Assembly: GCF_001556045.1 (NCBI RefSeq)
Contig: NZ_LSIC01000034.1
Location: forward strand, 1 to 16,255
Direction of reading: 5' to 3'
DNA length: 16,255 bases
DNA from: Bradyrhizobium sp. CCH5-F6
GTDB lineage: Bacteria; Pseudomonadota; Alphaproteobacteria; Rhizobiales; Xanthobacteraceae
Shown here: one piece after another, positions 8,511 to 14,880 of the stretch
Layout of the letters: every line of letters begins with the position of its first letter
Numbering within the stretch: position 1 is the first letter of the stretch
Made by a program: the position numbers and the translations under genes
Notes under the pieces: model-generated
What the model was told of the DNA's origin: nothing
Databases searched by the model: none
What the model saw: only the letters and a program-made list of their open reading frames with translations

Positions 8511-8987
8511 ATGTCCGCGCATACATTCTTCGACAACGCACCCATCGGCTCGATCGTCGCCTGGTCCGATGGCACGCCGCAACCGCCGGCGCGCTTCAAC
8601 AAGAAGCTATCGACCTGGCGGTCCAACAACAGCCGGGGTCGGCTGACCCGCAAGCAGGGCGAACGAGGCGTCGGCAACATCGCGGTGCCCGCCTGCTTCA
8701 CGCTGCACGAGGCCGACTATGGCGCCGGCGGCGTCATCGCCATCCGCGTCCATCGGACGTTCTCGCTGGATTCGAAGCTCCACTTCACCATCGTCGAACG
8801 TCCGGCCATCGGCTCGGTCCGTGTGTTCGCCGGTGCCGGCGATCACGCCGAACTCGTCTATTTCGCGACCCACGAGGCCGACGCGAAGGAGTGGCTGTCA
8901 CGCCACGGCTATCCCCGCGCCGTGCTCGAAGAAGTCACCGCCGACGAGGTCGGCGCCGACGTCATCGAGGGGAGGGCAGCGGCATGA
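8511..8987 (+). CDS. Hypothetical protein, first gene of a three-gene cluster
   Basis: A 158-residue protein. The ATG at 8511 is chosen because GGAGG (8501-8505) lies just before it; the frame stays open upstream only through the terminator hairpin, which is unlikely to be coding. The N-terminus (FFDNAPIGSIVAWSDGTPQPP) and the middle look like beta-rich soluble sequence. A basic patch (residues about 28-50) contains many K, R and N residues and might touch nucleic acid. There is no signal peptide, membrane helix or enzyme motif that I recognise. Its stop overlaps the start of the next gene as ATGA, so the two are translationally coupled. Function unknown. Confidence 0.75.
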   Translation: MSAHTFFDNAPIGSIVAWSDGTPQPPARFNKKLSTWRSNNSRGRLTRKQGERGVGNIAVPACFTLHEADYGAGGVIAIRVHRTFSLDSKLHFTIVERPAIGSVRVFAGAGDHAELVYFATHEADAKEWLSRHGYPRAVLEEVTADEVGADVIEGRAAA

Positions 8988-9868
8988 ACGCGCTCACCCA
9001 CCTGAACGGCAATCTCGAAACCCCCGATATTTCGGGGGCTTCTTTTGGCCGCAGCGCTGACGGCATGGCCGTCGCGCTCGTCGGCGACAATGCGTTCGCC
9101 ATGGTCCCGGCCAGCGACGGCAAGCACTATCTCGCGACAGGCTGGCGAATCCGCAGGCCCATGCCGGAATGGACCCGCAACGACTTTTATGGCCATTCCG
9201 GCGAGCTCGCCGACGCGGCGGCATTCCGAAATGCGGTCCTCGAACAGGCCGAGCACAGCCAGGAGAAGAAGGCGCTCGCTCGCCGCGATGCGCGGATCGC
9301 CGCGAGCACGCCGTGGGGTGCTTCGCAGGGCGCGACGATCTATGCCGATGGCGTCATCTTCCACGACACGGCCAGTCACGGCGGCTTTCATCTATCGGCC
9401 GAGCGCAATGCGCAGGTCCATCCGATACTGCGCGCCGATGGCGGCTGGTACGAGGAGGATGAGTGCTGGGCGATCGTCGCGATCCACTTCCCGCATCTGT
9501 TCTCCAGCTTCGAGCGCCGCTGCGCGGAGCGCACCATCAAGGATGGCTGGCCGGACGCCTGGGAGAAGATCTTCGGCACGGTCCTTGGACCCGGCGAATC
9601 CCGCGAGCGGGATCGCCTCGCCTTCGAGAAGTTGCACGCGGCCGACTGGATCGTCATCGCGGCGATCACGTCGGACCATGAGAAGGGCTTCGTGGAGTGC
9701 GTCGCCACACGCGGCGGGAAACGTGGCCAGGCAGTCGAGGAACGACGCTTCCTCGTGCCGTCGACGGAGTATCGGGTCGGGCAATTCGGCTTCGTCATCG
9801 ACGAAGCCCGCCATCGCGCATGGGACGGCCCTTCGGACTTCGTCGCCAGGCGCGGGAGCGCGCCATGA
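8984..9868 (+). CDS. DUF7007-like protein of unknown function
   Basis: A 294-residue protein. The ATG at 8984 overlaps the previous stop (ATGA), with GGAGGG at 8971-8976. From memory, residues about 109-273 match a domain named DUF7007 on rhizobial plasmids. Its marks are TPWGASQGA (109-117), the SHGGF segment (131-135), an RADGGWYEEDE stretch (150-160), WPDAWE (189-194), and a C-terminal FLVP..EY..G.FGFVID segment (256-273). No known catalytic motif is visible. The N-terminal 100 residues look like a separate region. Codons about 13-19 encode a strong hairpin (9021-9038), which is unusual inside a coding region. The gene is coupled on both sides. Function unknown. Confidence 0.78.
   Translation: MNALTHLNGNLETPDISGASFGRSADGMAVALVGDNAFAMVPASDGKHYLATGWRIRRPMPEWTRNDFYGHSGELADAAAFRNAVLEQAEHSQEKKALARRDARIAASTPWGASQGATIYADGVIFHDTASHGGFHLSAERNAQVHPILRADGGWYEEDECWAIVAIHFPHLFSSFERRCAERTIKDGWPDAWEKIFGTVLGPGESRERDRLAFEKLHAADWIVIAAITSDHEKGFVECVATRGGKRGQAVEERRFLVPSTEYRVGQFGFVIDEARHRAWDGPSDFVARRGSAP
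9021..9038 (+). terminator. Intragenic hairpin with T-rich tail near the start of the DUF7007-like gene
   Basis: CCCCCGA (9021-9027) pairs perfectly with TCGGGGG (9032-9038) around TATT and is followed by CTTCTTTTGG. The shape resembles an intrinsic terminator or attenuator, yet it lies 37 bases inside the reading frame. The stretch is also locally AT-richer than its surroundings. Whether it terminates, stalls or only sets codon content cannot be told from sequence. Confidence 0.4.
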
Positions 9869-10194
9869 CCACTTCTCTTGACCGCCGTGCGCAGCTCGCC
9901 CGGATGGAGGAGGCGCGCAGGCAGACGCAGCGCCAGCTCGACATGATCGACCGGCAGATCACGCGCCGCATGACGGCGCTGATCCCGCAATTGCAGCCGC
10001 GCCGCACGGCCTATCGGCGCGGAAAGCCGCCTGATCCGGGCGCGTTCCTCGAACGCTACCGTGCAAACCTCGCCGCCCTCTCGGCCGAGCGGCAGCCGGA
10101 GATCGACGCGCTCGCGCGGAAGCTGGCCCGGCAGGATCGGGCGATCGCGGCCTTTCGCGAGCGGCACGACTCTTCGCCATCGCAGGCTGCGTGA
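9865..10194 (+). CDS. Small coiled-coil hypothetical protein
   Basis: A 109-residue, highly basic protein rich in Arg, Gln and Ala. The ATG at 9865 overlaps the previous stop as ATGA, and GGGAG at 9854-9858 is its ribosome binding site. Residues about 5-45 (RRAQLARMEEARRQTQRQLDMIDRQIT) look like a long amphipathic helix or coiled coil, and a second helix spans about 75-100. No enzyme motif, signal or membrane segment is visible. As the third gene of a coupled cluster it may be a partner or nucleic-acid-binding accessory of the DUF7007-like protein, but that is inferred from position only. Confidence 0.7.
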   Translation: MTTSLDRRAQLARMEEARRQTQRQLDMIDRQITRRMTALIPQLQPRRTAYRRGKPPDPGAFLERYRANLAALSAERQPEIDALARKLARQDRAIAAFRERHDSSPSQAA

Positions 10195-10653
10195 GGGCGG
10201 CGGCGCTGTCGGGCGGCAATGTCAGCGCCCGGCGATCAGCGGTCGCACATCCGGGAAGAGCGGGCATTGACGCCGAGGCCCATGCTGCGGCCGGCCGCCG
10301 CGATCTGGCGGAGATCCGGACATGCCCCCTTTCCTGCGCTTGGTCGCCGGGATGACGCGGTCCCTCGCCGGCCCTCCCTTCGGTTTGAGGTTGCGCTCGT
10401 AAACCGGCGGCCGGCCGCTTCAAGGCCGCTTCGCGCCGCGTTGCGGCCGGAACGACCGATCTCGGCAAAGCAGGCCCGCGGTCTGGCGCAGGGCCGTAGG
10501 CCCCGCTTGCCCGCAAGCCGGCTTCGCTCGACCTGGTCGCCCCGGACCCTGAAGCGTCCGTCTGACCGCCGGTTTTTCACGAGCTCACCCGAAGGGAGAG
10601 CTGGCAAGGGCCGGTGCGAGCCTTCGGGACAACCGATGGAAAGGAAAATCCGC
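10195..10653. other. Long structured GC-rich leader before the 10654 gene
   Basis: About 460 bases with no convincing gene. The + frame stays open from 10219 into the next gene, but its product is Arg/Pro/Ala-rich low-complexity sequence with no ribosome binding site, so I do not extend the gene into it. The stretch has many GGCCGG-type short inverted repeats (about 10405-10455). Near its end, CCCGAAGG (10588-10595) can pair with CCTTCGGG (10621-10628). A competing pair is AGCTC (10582-10586) with GAGCT (10598-10602). Mutually exclusive pairings just before a start are what an attenuator or translational switch would show, but this is unproven. Confidence 0.5.
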
Positions 10654-11235
10654 ATGTCCAGAACCGCTCCCCGCCAGACCGCCCGCGTCGTCCAGCTTCG
10701 CAAGGGCACAACCCTCGAAATGGTCCGGCTCGCCTGCCCGGATGCGGCCCAGGCCTTGATGATCGCCGAGAGCTTCGGATCGCCGGTGCTCGACAGCGAC
10801 GGCATCCGCGACCTGCACGAGCGGATGATCGTCGAGACCGCCGAGGCGCTCGGCGAAGGCCTCGGCGAGCGCGCGATGCAGATCCACCTCCAGCGCATCA
10901 TCGGGGCCTATGTCGGCTCCGCCCATGGGGCCGGCCAATTCTACTCCCGCGCGGTGACGGAAGCCCGCGACATGACGGCCAAGGCCGCCAACGACCTGCG
11001 CGACGAGGACCTCGATGGCCCCGTCGGTTTCGACAGCGCCGCGCAGCGCAAGCGCGAATTCGCCGCCGACATGGGGCTCCAGGCCCATGCCCTGCGCATG
11101 GCCGCCGAAGGCGCGGTCGCCGCCTACGAGCAGATCGTTGGCGAGCGCTGGAAGCCCTTCGAGCGTCCGGCCGAGCATCCCGGCCAGACCCTCGACCGCA
11201 AGGCGGCCGAATTGCAGATGGCGGCCCTCGGTTGA
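10654..11235 (+). CDS. Helical hypothetical protein of plasmid type
   Basis: A 193-residue protein rich in Ala, Glu, Arg and Met and probably all alpha-helical. The start at 10654 is preferred because GAAAGGA at 10639-10645 is well spaced from it; an in-frame ATG at 10636 would add six residues. Visible segments are a basic N-terminus with VVQLRKGTTLEMVRLACPDAAQAL (about 12-35), a DLHERMIVETAEALGEGLGERAMQ helix (about 52-75) and a C-terminal AAYEQIVGERWKPFERP stretch. No membrane segment, signal or catalytic motif is recognised. It stands alone between a long leader and a strong terminator, so it is probably monocistronic. Function unknown. Confidence 0.75.
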   Translation: MSRTAPRQTARVVQLRKGTTLEMVRLACPDAAQALMIAESFGSPVLDSDGIRDLHERMIVETAEALGEGLGERAMQIHLQRIIGAYVGSAHGAGQFYSRAVTEARDMTAKAANDLRDEDLDGPVGFDSAAQRKREFAADMGLQAHALRMAAEGAVAAYEQIVGERWKPFERPAEHPGQTLDRKAAELQMAALG

Positions 11236-11245
11236 GCCGCCCATC

Positions 11246-11267
11246 GGGCGAGGCTTCGGCCTCGCCC
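11246..11267 (+). terminator. Terminator hairpin with TTCG tetraloop
   Basis: GGGCGAGGC (11246-11254) and GCCTCGCCC (11259-11267) pair perfectly around TTCG, and the pyrimidine-rich CCCTTCTTCCTTG follows. It begins 11 bases after the stop of the 10654 gene. A UUCG tetraloop plus a T-rich tail makes it a convincing intrinsic terminator. Confidence 0.75.
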
Positions 11268-11280
11268 CCTTCTTCCTTGC

Positions 11281-11317
11281 CGAACAGGCCGGTCCCGCAA
11301 GGGGGCCGGCCTGTTCG
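11281..11317. terminator. 12-bp inverted repeat between convergent genes
   Basis: CGAACAGGCCGG (11281-11292) pairs perfectly with CCGGCCTGTTCG (11306-11317). Inside, CCC-GCAA-GGG (11294-11303) adds a second stem. It ends 8 bases before the minus-strand toxin stop at 11325. It probably serves as the toxin gene's terminator and as a barrier to converging transcription. Confidence 0.6.
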
Positions 11318-11324
11318 CATGTCG

Positions 11325-11798
11325 CTATCGCACGCGCCCGGCTTTGGGGCTCAGCGGAAACATTGCTGCATCGTCGTTCCACGGATCGAACACCGTCGCG
11401 CCGGATGGCCTGGCGTCCTTCACGTTGCGCGTCACCAGATAGAGATCGTGTTCGAGCGCCGTCGCGGCCAGCATCGTGTCGATCACTGGCGGGGCGTGTC
11501 CGCTCGCCCGCTTGCCCTCTCCCGAAACCCTTCCCCATCGCCGGACGACTTCGTCGCTCAGCGAAAGGACACGATCGCCGAAGCGTTCGGCCAACGCGTC
11601 GCGCGCCGCGATATAACGCGGGCGCTCCGCATGACCGTCGGGAAGGTTGTGGATTCCCTTGTCGTATTCGCCAAGCGTCAGGACGCTGATGAAGAATGTC
11701 TCCTCTTCCTGTCCCGCGACCCAGCTCTTGACCGACGGCGCACCCTGCGGATTGATCAGAGCGGCGACGACGTTCGTATCGAGCAGCCAGCCCCTCAA
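11325..11798 (-). CDS. VapC/FitB-type PIN-domain toxin
   Basis: A 157-residue PIN-domain ribonuclease toxin. The likely metal-binding acidic residues are D7 in LLDTN, E44 in LGEYDKG, D107 in VIDTML and D128 after TRNVKD. PIN toxins of this kind cut tRNA or rRNA when freed from antitoxin. Its start is a TTG at 11798-11796 that overlaps the antitoxin's TGA as TTGA, so translation is probably coupled to the antitoxin. No closer ATG keeps the LLDTN motif. The length is slightly above the usual 130-145 residues. The pair reads against all neighbouring genes and ends at a hairpin, as expected of a separately acquired stability module. The family assignment is firm; the RNA target is unknown. Confidence 0.9.
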   Translation of the reverse strand: MRGWLLDTNVVAALINPQGAPSVKSWVAGQEEETFFISVLTLGEYDKGIHNLPDGHAERPRYIAARDALAERFGDRVLSLSDEVVRRWGRVSGEGKRASGHAPPVIDTMLAATALEHDLYLVTRNVKDARPSGATVFDPWNDDAAMFPLSPKAGRVR

Positions 11799-12097
11799 AG
11801 CTCGACATCCCGGCCGCGATCCATCTCGCGCTCAAGATCGAGCCCGCCGAGATGCAGGCTCTCCATGAACTCGACGAACGGCAGCCTCGGCTTTTCCGGC
11901 ACCAGGCGTTCGAACTCCTCGACGCTCATCACGACGACCGAATCGTGGCCGCGCACGGTCACACGCTGTGGACCATCCTCGCGCGCGTGGCGGACCACTT
12001 CGCTGAAGCGCGCTTTCGCGTCCTCGAGCTTCCACCGTCCCGCCGCCGGGCGGCGTCCGGCTTTCTTTATGTTCTTCAGTCCCGCCTGCTTGCTCAT
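11795..12097 (-). CDS. Phd/YefM-type antitoxin
   Basis: A 100-residue antitoxin partner of the PIN toxin. Residues about 21-65 carry the Phd/YefM DNA-binding pattern: RWKLEDAKARFSEVVRHA, then PQRVTVRGHDSVVVMSVEEFERL. The acidic C-terminal tail (EFMESLHLGGLDLEREMD) would wrap and inhibit the toxin. The N-terminus has about 20 extra basic residues, longer than typical for the family; an alternative internal start cannot be excluded. The ribosome binding site is modest. Phd-type antitoxins repress their own operon, and a tandem repeat at 12114-12129 lies just upstream of the start. The gene overlaps the toxin by four bases. Confidence 0.88.
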   Translation of the reverse strand: MSKQAGLKNIKKAGRRPAAGRWKLEDAKARFSEVVRHAREDGPQRVTVRGHDSVVVMSVEEFERLVPEKPRLPFVEFMESLHLGGLDLEREMDRGRDVEL

Positions 12098-12113
12098 TGG
12101 CTCGCACTTCTAC

Positions 12114-12136
12114 CTAGTCAGCTAGTCAGATATATA
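12114..12136 (-). promoter_or_regulatory. Probable operator/promoter of the Phd-PIN toxin-antitoxin operon
   Basis: CTAGTCAG is repeated exactly in tandem (12114-12121 and 12122-12129), 17 bases upstream of the antitoxin start. Next to it is TATATA (12131-12136), a plausible -10 box read on the minus strand. No good -35 box is seen. Tandem repeats beside a -10 box fit autoregulation by a Phd-type antitoxin, but binding is inferred. Confidence 0.5.
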
Positions 12137-12406
12137 GCGCGGCCTGTGGCGTTGCGCCAGATCGGGATGGGCAAGCGGGCAAAAAGAAAGCGGAGGAGCG
12201 CGCCCACCGCGGCCCGTCCCGGTTGGCGGTCCTGCCGGGGCCGGTGGCCCGCGCAACGGCTTCGCCGTCCTCCACTTCGTTCCGGCCCTTCCCGCCCGTC
12301 GCGATGCGACGGGCCCGGTCGGGTGCGCGCCCCTCCTGATCGCCCCGGCCACGGACCTCCGCGACGGGCCGCGATGGGCGCGGCCCCGACAAGGAGGTTT
12401 GAGAAC
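12137..12406. other. Structured leader before the ArdC-like operon
   Basis: About 270 bases with no credible gene on either strand. A purine-rich segment (about 12165-12197) opens it. GCCCGTCGC-GAT-GCGACGGGC forms a perfect hairpin at 12294-12314. A 21-base word at 12269-12289 recurs exactly at 16063-16083 in the DUF736 leader. The end also resembles that leader: GCGCGGCCCCGAC here, GCGCGGCCCGAG there, each shortly before a ribosome binding site. AAGGAGG (12391-12397) serves the ArdC-like start. Confidence 0.55.
12269..12289. repeat. 21-bp exact repeat, copy 1 (ArdC leader)
   Basis: The word begins CCTCCACTTCG and ends TTCCGGCCCT. It is identical to 16063-16083 in the same orientation relative to the downstream gene. 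It lies about 117 bases before the ArdC-like start. Flanking bases diverge at once on both sides, although the two leaders resemble each other again near the starts. Confidence 0.8.
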
Positions 12407-13333
12407 ATGACCAGCAAGGAAAAGGGCTCGCGCACCGACATCTATGCGCGGATCACCGAACGCATCGTCGCCGATCTCGAAAAAGGCGTGCGCCCATGGA
12501 TGCAGCCATGGAACTCGGCGAACGCTATTGGCCGCGTGACGCGCCCGCTCCGCCACAACGGTTTGCCCTATAGCGGCATGAATGTGCTGTTGCTTTGGTC
12601 CGAAGCCCTGGCGCGCGGATTTTCAGCGCCCATCTGGATGACGTTCAAGCAGGCCATTGAGCTTGGAGGCGCGGTCCGCAAGGGCGAGAGCGGAACCATG
12701 GTGGTCTTCGCCAGCCGGTTCACGAAGACCGAAGTCGGTGTCGCCGGTGAAGAGTTCGACCGGGAAATCCCGTTCCTCAAAGCCTACACCGCATTCAATG
12801 TCGCGCAGATCGACGGGCTGCCCGCGCAATATTATGCGCAGGCCAAGCCTGTCCGTGATCCTGTCGAGCGGATCGAGCATGTCGATCGTTTCTTCGCCAA
12901 CACCCGCGCGGTGATTCGGCATGGTGGCGACAGGGCGTTCTATTCTCCTGCTGGCGACTTCATCCAGATGCCGCCTGTTGCAACTTTCCGGGATGCTGCT
13001 TCATACGTCGCGGTCTTGAGCCATGAGGCCACGCACTGGACGGCAGCTCCCCATCGCGTGAACCGCGATCTGTCGCGCTACGGCAAGGATCGCACCGAGC
13101 GGGCGCGCGAGGAGCTGGTTGCCGAACTCGGAAGCTGCTTCCTCTGTGCGGATCTCGGCATTGTTCCGGAGCTCGAGCCACGACCCGATCACGCATCGTA
13201 CCTCGATTCCTGGTTGGCCGTCCTTGCCGACGACAAGAAGGCGATCTTCCAGGCCGCCGCCCATGCGCAACGCGCCGTCACTTATCTGCACGATAGGCAG
13301 CCGTCGATTGCCGACGAGCGGGAGGCTGCATAA
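12407..13333 (+). CDS. ArdC-like antirestriction protein (ssDNA-binding plus zincin domain)
   Basis: A 308-residue protein with the two-part ArdC plan. Residues about 11-130 match the ArdC N-terminal ssDNA-binding domain (formerly DUF1738): DIYARITERIVADLEKG, PWMQPW (30-35) and a YSGMN segment. Residues about 150-290 form a zincin-like metallopeptidase domain with the HExxH motif HEATHW (206-211) and an EELVAE stretch (235-240) that could supply a third ligand. ArdC proteins coat incoming single-stranded plasmid DNA and blunt host restriction. The start has AAGGAGG at 12391-12397. The stop overlaps the next start as TAATG, so this gene leads a coupled three-gene operon. Domain assignment is firm; antirestriction activity is inferred from the family. 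Confidence 0.9.
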   Translation: MTSKEKGSRTDIYARITERIVADLEKGVRPWMQPWNSANAIGRVTRPLRHNGLPYSGMNVLLLWSEALARGFSAPIWMTFKQAIELGGAVRKGESGTMVVFASRFTKTEVGVAGEEFDREIPFLKAYTAFNVAQIDGLPAQYYAQAKPVRDPVERIEHVDRFFANTRAVIRHGGDRAFYSPAGDFIQMPPVATFRDAASYVAVLSHEATHWTAAPHRVNRDLSRYGKDRTERAREELVAELGSCFLCADLGIVPELEPRPDHASYLDSWLAVLADDKKAIFQAAAHAQRAVTYLHDRQPSIADEREAA

Positions 13334-13884
13334 TGGCTGTCCTCCCCTCCCAGCGCCTGCTGATCCTCGCCTGTTCAGCGACGAAGCGCGACGGCCCGGC
13401 CACCATGCTGGCCATCGAACGCTATGACGGTCCCTTGTGGCGGACGCTGCGCGCCGTCGACCCTCATGGCGAGAAAGCTCAGGTCGCATTCCTCTCCGCC
13501 CATCTCGGCTTTCGTGCGGCCGCCACGCCGATCGCGATGTACGACGCCGAAATGACCCGGCAGATGGCCGCGGCCATGAAGGCTGGCAATCTCGGGACGC
13601 GCTGGCCGCGTCCCGAGACCCAGGACCAGATTGAGGAGGTTGGGCAGCATCCCGGAATGCACATCCATCGCCTTTGCGGTTATCACGGGCGCCAGACTTT
13701 CCGAGACGTTGCCCTTGTCGGTGGCCACCTCTATCGCGACGTGATGCGCCATCTCGTCGAGCTGTTCCGCATCGGTGGCTATGTCGCCGGCGACGCGCGG
13801 ATCACCGAGATCAACGGCCCGATTGGGTTGATGCGGCGCGACCTCAGTCTTTGGATCGAAGGCGACGGCGGGGAGAAAGGCTGA
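13333..13884 (+). CDS. DUF6884-like protein, possible nucleic-acid or nucleobase enzyme
   Basis: A 183-residue protein. Its start at 13333 overlaps the ArdC-like stop (TAATG), with GGAGG at 13321-13325. The N-terminus reads LLILACSATKR (residues 9-19), followed by YDGPLWRTLR (31-40), VAFLSAHLGF (51-60) and a MYDAEMT segment (69-75). This order (CSxxK, Y-G, LSAxxG, YD) is what I recall for DUF6884 proteins, which faintly resemble a CS-K-type domain in archaeosine-related enzymes. No function is established. The C-terminal GPIGLMRRDLSLWIEG segment is conserved-looking but unassigned. It is coupled downstream to a PP-loop enzyme by TGATG, so the two probably act in one pathway. Confidence 0.72.
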   Translation: MAVLPSQRLLILACSATKRDGPATMLAIERYDGPLWRTLRAVDPHGEKAQVAFLSAHLGFRAAATPIAMYDAEMTRQMAAAMKAGNLGTRWPRPETQDQIEEVGQHPGMHIHRLCGYHGRQTFRDVALVGGHLYRDVMRHLVELFRIGGYVAGDARITEINGPIGLMRRDLSLWIEGDGGEKG

Positions 13885-14825
13885 TGCTGTTCTCTCTGGT
13901 TGCTGATCGGGAAGGCCTCCAGCCCTCCCCCATCCGCCTGCGCGCGCTCAGCCTCGGCGCCGGCGTTCAATCCACCACGATGGCGTTGCTCGCCGCCCAC
14001 GGCGAGATCGGGCCGATGCCCGACTGCGCGATCTTCGCGGACACCGGCTGGGAACCGAGCGCCGTCTACGACCATCTCGACTGGCTGATGTCCGGCAACG
14101 TGTTGCCGTTCCCGGTCCATGTCGTTTCGGCCGGCAACATCCGCGACGAGCTGCTGGCCGCCGGCGCTGGCAATCGCTGGGCCTCGATCCCGGCCTTCAC
14201 GAAAACCGTCACCCCCGCCGGCGCGCTGGTTCCCGTCTTCGACGAGGACGATGATGGCGAACTCGTCGAGATCGGTTCGCGCCGGGCCACGACGGAGACC
14301 GTCTCCATCGGCATGATCCGTCGCCAATGCACGACGGAATTCAAGATCGTGCCGATCCGCCGGAAGGTGCGCGAGCTCGTGGACCTCACCCGTAAACGCT
14401 CGCCGGCGTATCCCGTCGTCGAGCAGTGGATCGGCATTTCCTGCGACGAAGTCATTCGTGCCAAGCCGAGTTTCGAGGCGTGGCAGATCAAGCGTTTCCC
14501 GCTGATCGAGAAGCGGATGAGCAGGCAGGATTGTCTCGCATGGTTGCGCCGGCATGGCTATCCCGAGCCGCCGAAGTCGGCTTGCATCGGATGCCCCTTC
14601 CACGACAACGCGCGTTGGCGCCGCATGCGCGACCACGATCCGGAGGCATGGGCCGATGCCGTCGCGGCCGACAAGGCGCTTCGCACCGGCTTGCGCGGCA
14701 TACGCGGCGAGGTGTTCCTGCATCGCTCATGCGTACCGCTCGACCAGGCCGATTTGTCGACGGCCGCCGATCAAGGCCAGCTCGATCTCTGGCCGAATGA
14801 GTGCGAGGGCATGTGCGGCCTGTAG
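13884..14825 (+). CDS. PAPS-reductase-like PP-loop ATPase with extra cysteine motifs
   Basis: A 313-residue member of the N-type ATP pyrophosphatase / PAPS-reductase-like fold (adenine nucleotide alpha hydrolases). The PP-loop is SLGAGVQSTT (23-32), followed by FADTGWE (51-57). Cysteines sit in RRQCTTEFK (C149), CIGC (C234, C237) and CEGMC near the end (C307, C311), with C187 in between. This suggests a metal or iron-sulfur site as in several sulfur-transfer PP-loop enzymes. The start ATG at 13884 overlaps the previous stop (TGATG), with GGGAG at 13871-13875. Sulfate assimilation is unlikely, because no cys genes are nearby. Nucleotide, tRNA or DNA modification is possible but unproven. Confidence 0.82.
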   Translation: MLFSLVADREGLQPSPIRLRALSLGAGVQSTTMALLAAHGEIGPMPDCAIFADTGWEPSAVYDHLDWLMSGNVLPFPVHVVSAGNIRDELLAAGAGNRWASIPAFTKTVTPAGALVPVFDEDDDGELVEIGSRRATTETVSIGMIRRQCTTEFKIVPIRRKVRELVDLTRKRSPAYPVVEQWIGISCDEVIRAKPSFEAWQIKRFPLIEKRMSRQDCLAWLRRHGYPEPPKSACIGCPFHDNARWRRMRDHDPEAWADAVAADKALRTGLRGIRGEVFLHRSCVPLDQADLSTAADQGQLDLWPNECEGMCGL

Positions 14826-14841
14826 TGGGCTGGCAAACGTC

Positions 14842-14863
14842 ATTCAATTGCATTACATTGAAT
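14842..14863 (+). promoter_or_regulatory. AT-rich palindrome upstream of the relB-like gene, probable operator
   Basis: ATTCAAT (14842-14848) and ATTGAAT (14857-14863) form an inverted repeat with eight bases between. It is strikingly AT-rich in a GC-rich window. A loose -35 (TGGCAA, 14831-14836) and -10 (TACATT, 14854-14859) with 17-base spacing overlap it. RelB-type antitoxins bind such palindromes to repress their operon. Start 14881 lies 17 bases downstream. Confidence 0.6.
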
Positions 14864-14880
14864 CGAGAAAGGAGGCGAGC

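Noticed and set aside
6441..8582. Long minus-strand frame opposite the ParB-like gene
   Set aside because: It is the mirror of the same codon bias, runs through hairpins, and shows no family motif, whereas the + strand has complete ParB boxes.
10219..10653. N-terminal extension of the 10654 gene
   Set aside because: The frame is open but encodes Arg/Pro/Ala-rich low-complexity sequence, lacks a ribosome binding site at its start and crosses inverted repeats. GAAAGGA at 10639 supports the start at 10654.
11852..12406. N-terminal extension of the ArdC-like protein
   Set aside because: It would lie antisense to the antitoxin gene and through the leader hairpin. The ArdC domain begins right after the ATG at 12407, which has a near-perfect ribosome binding site.
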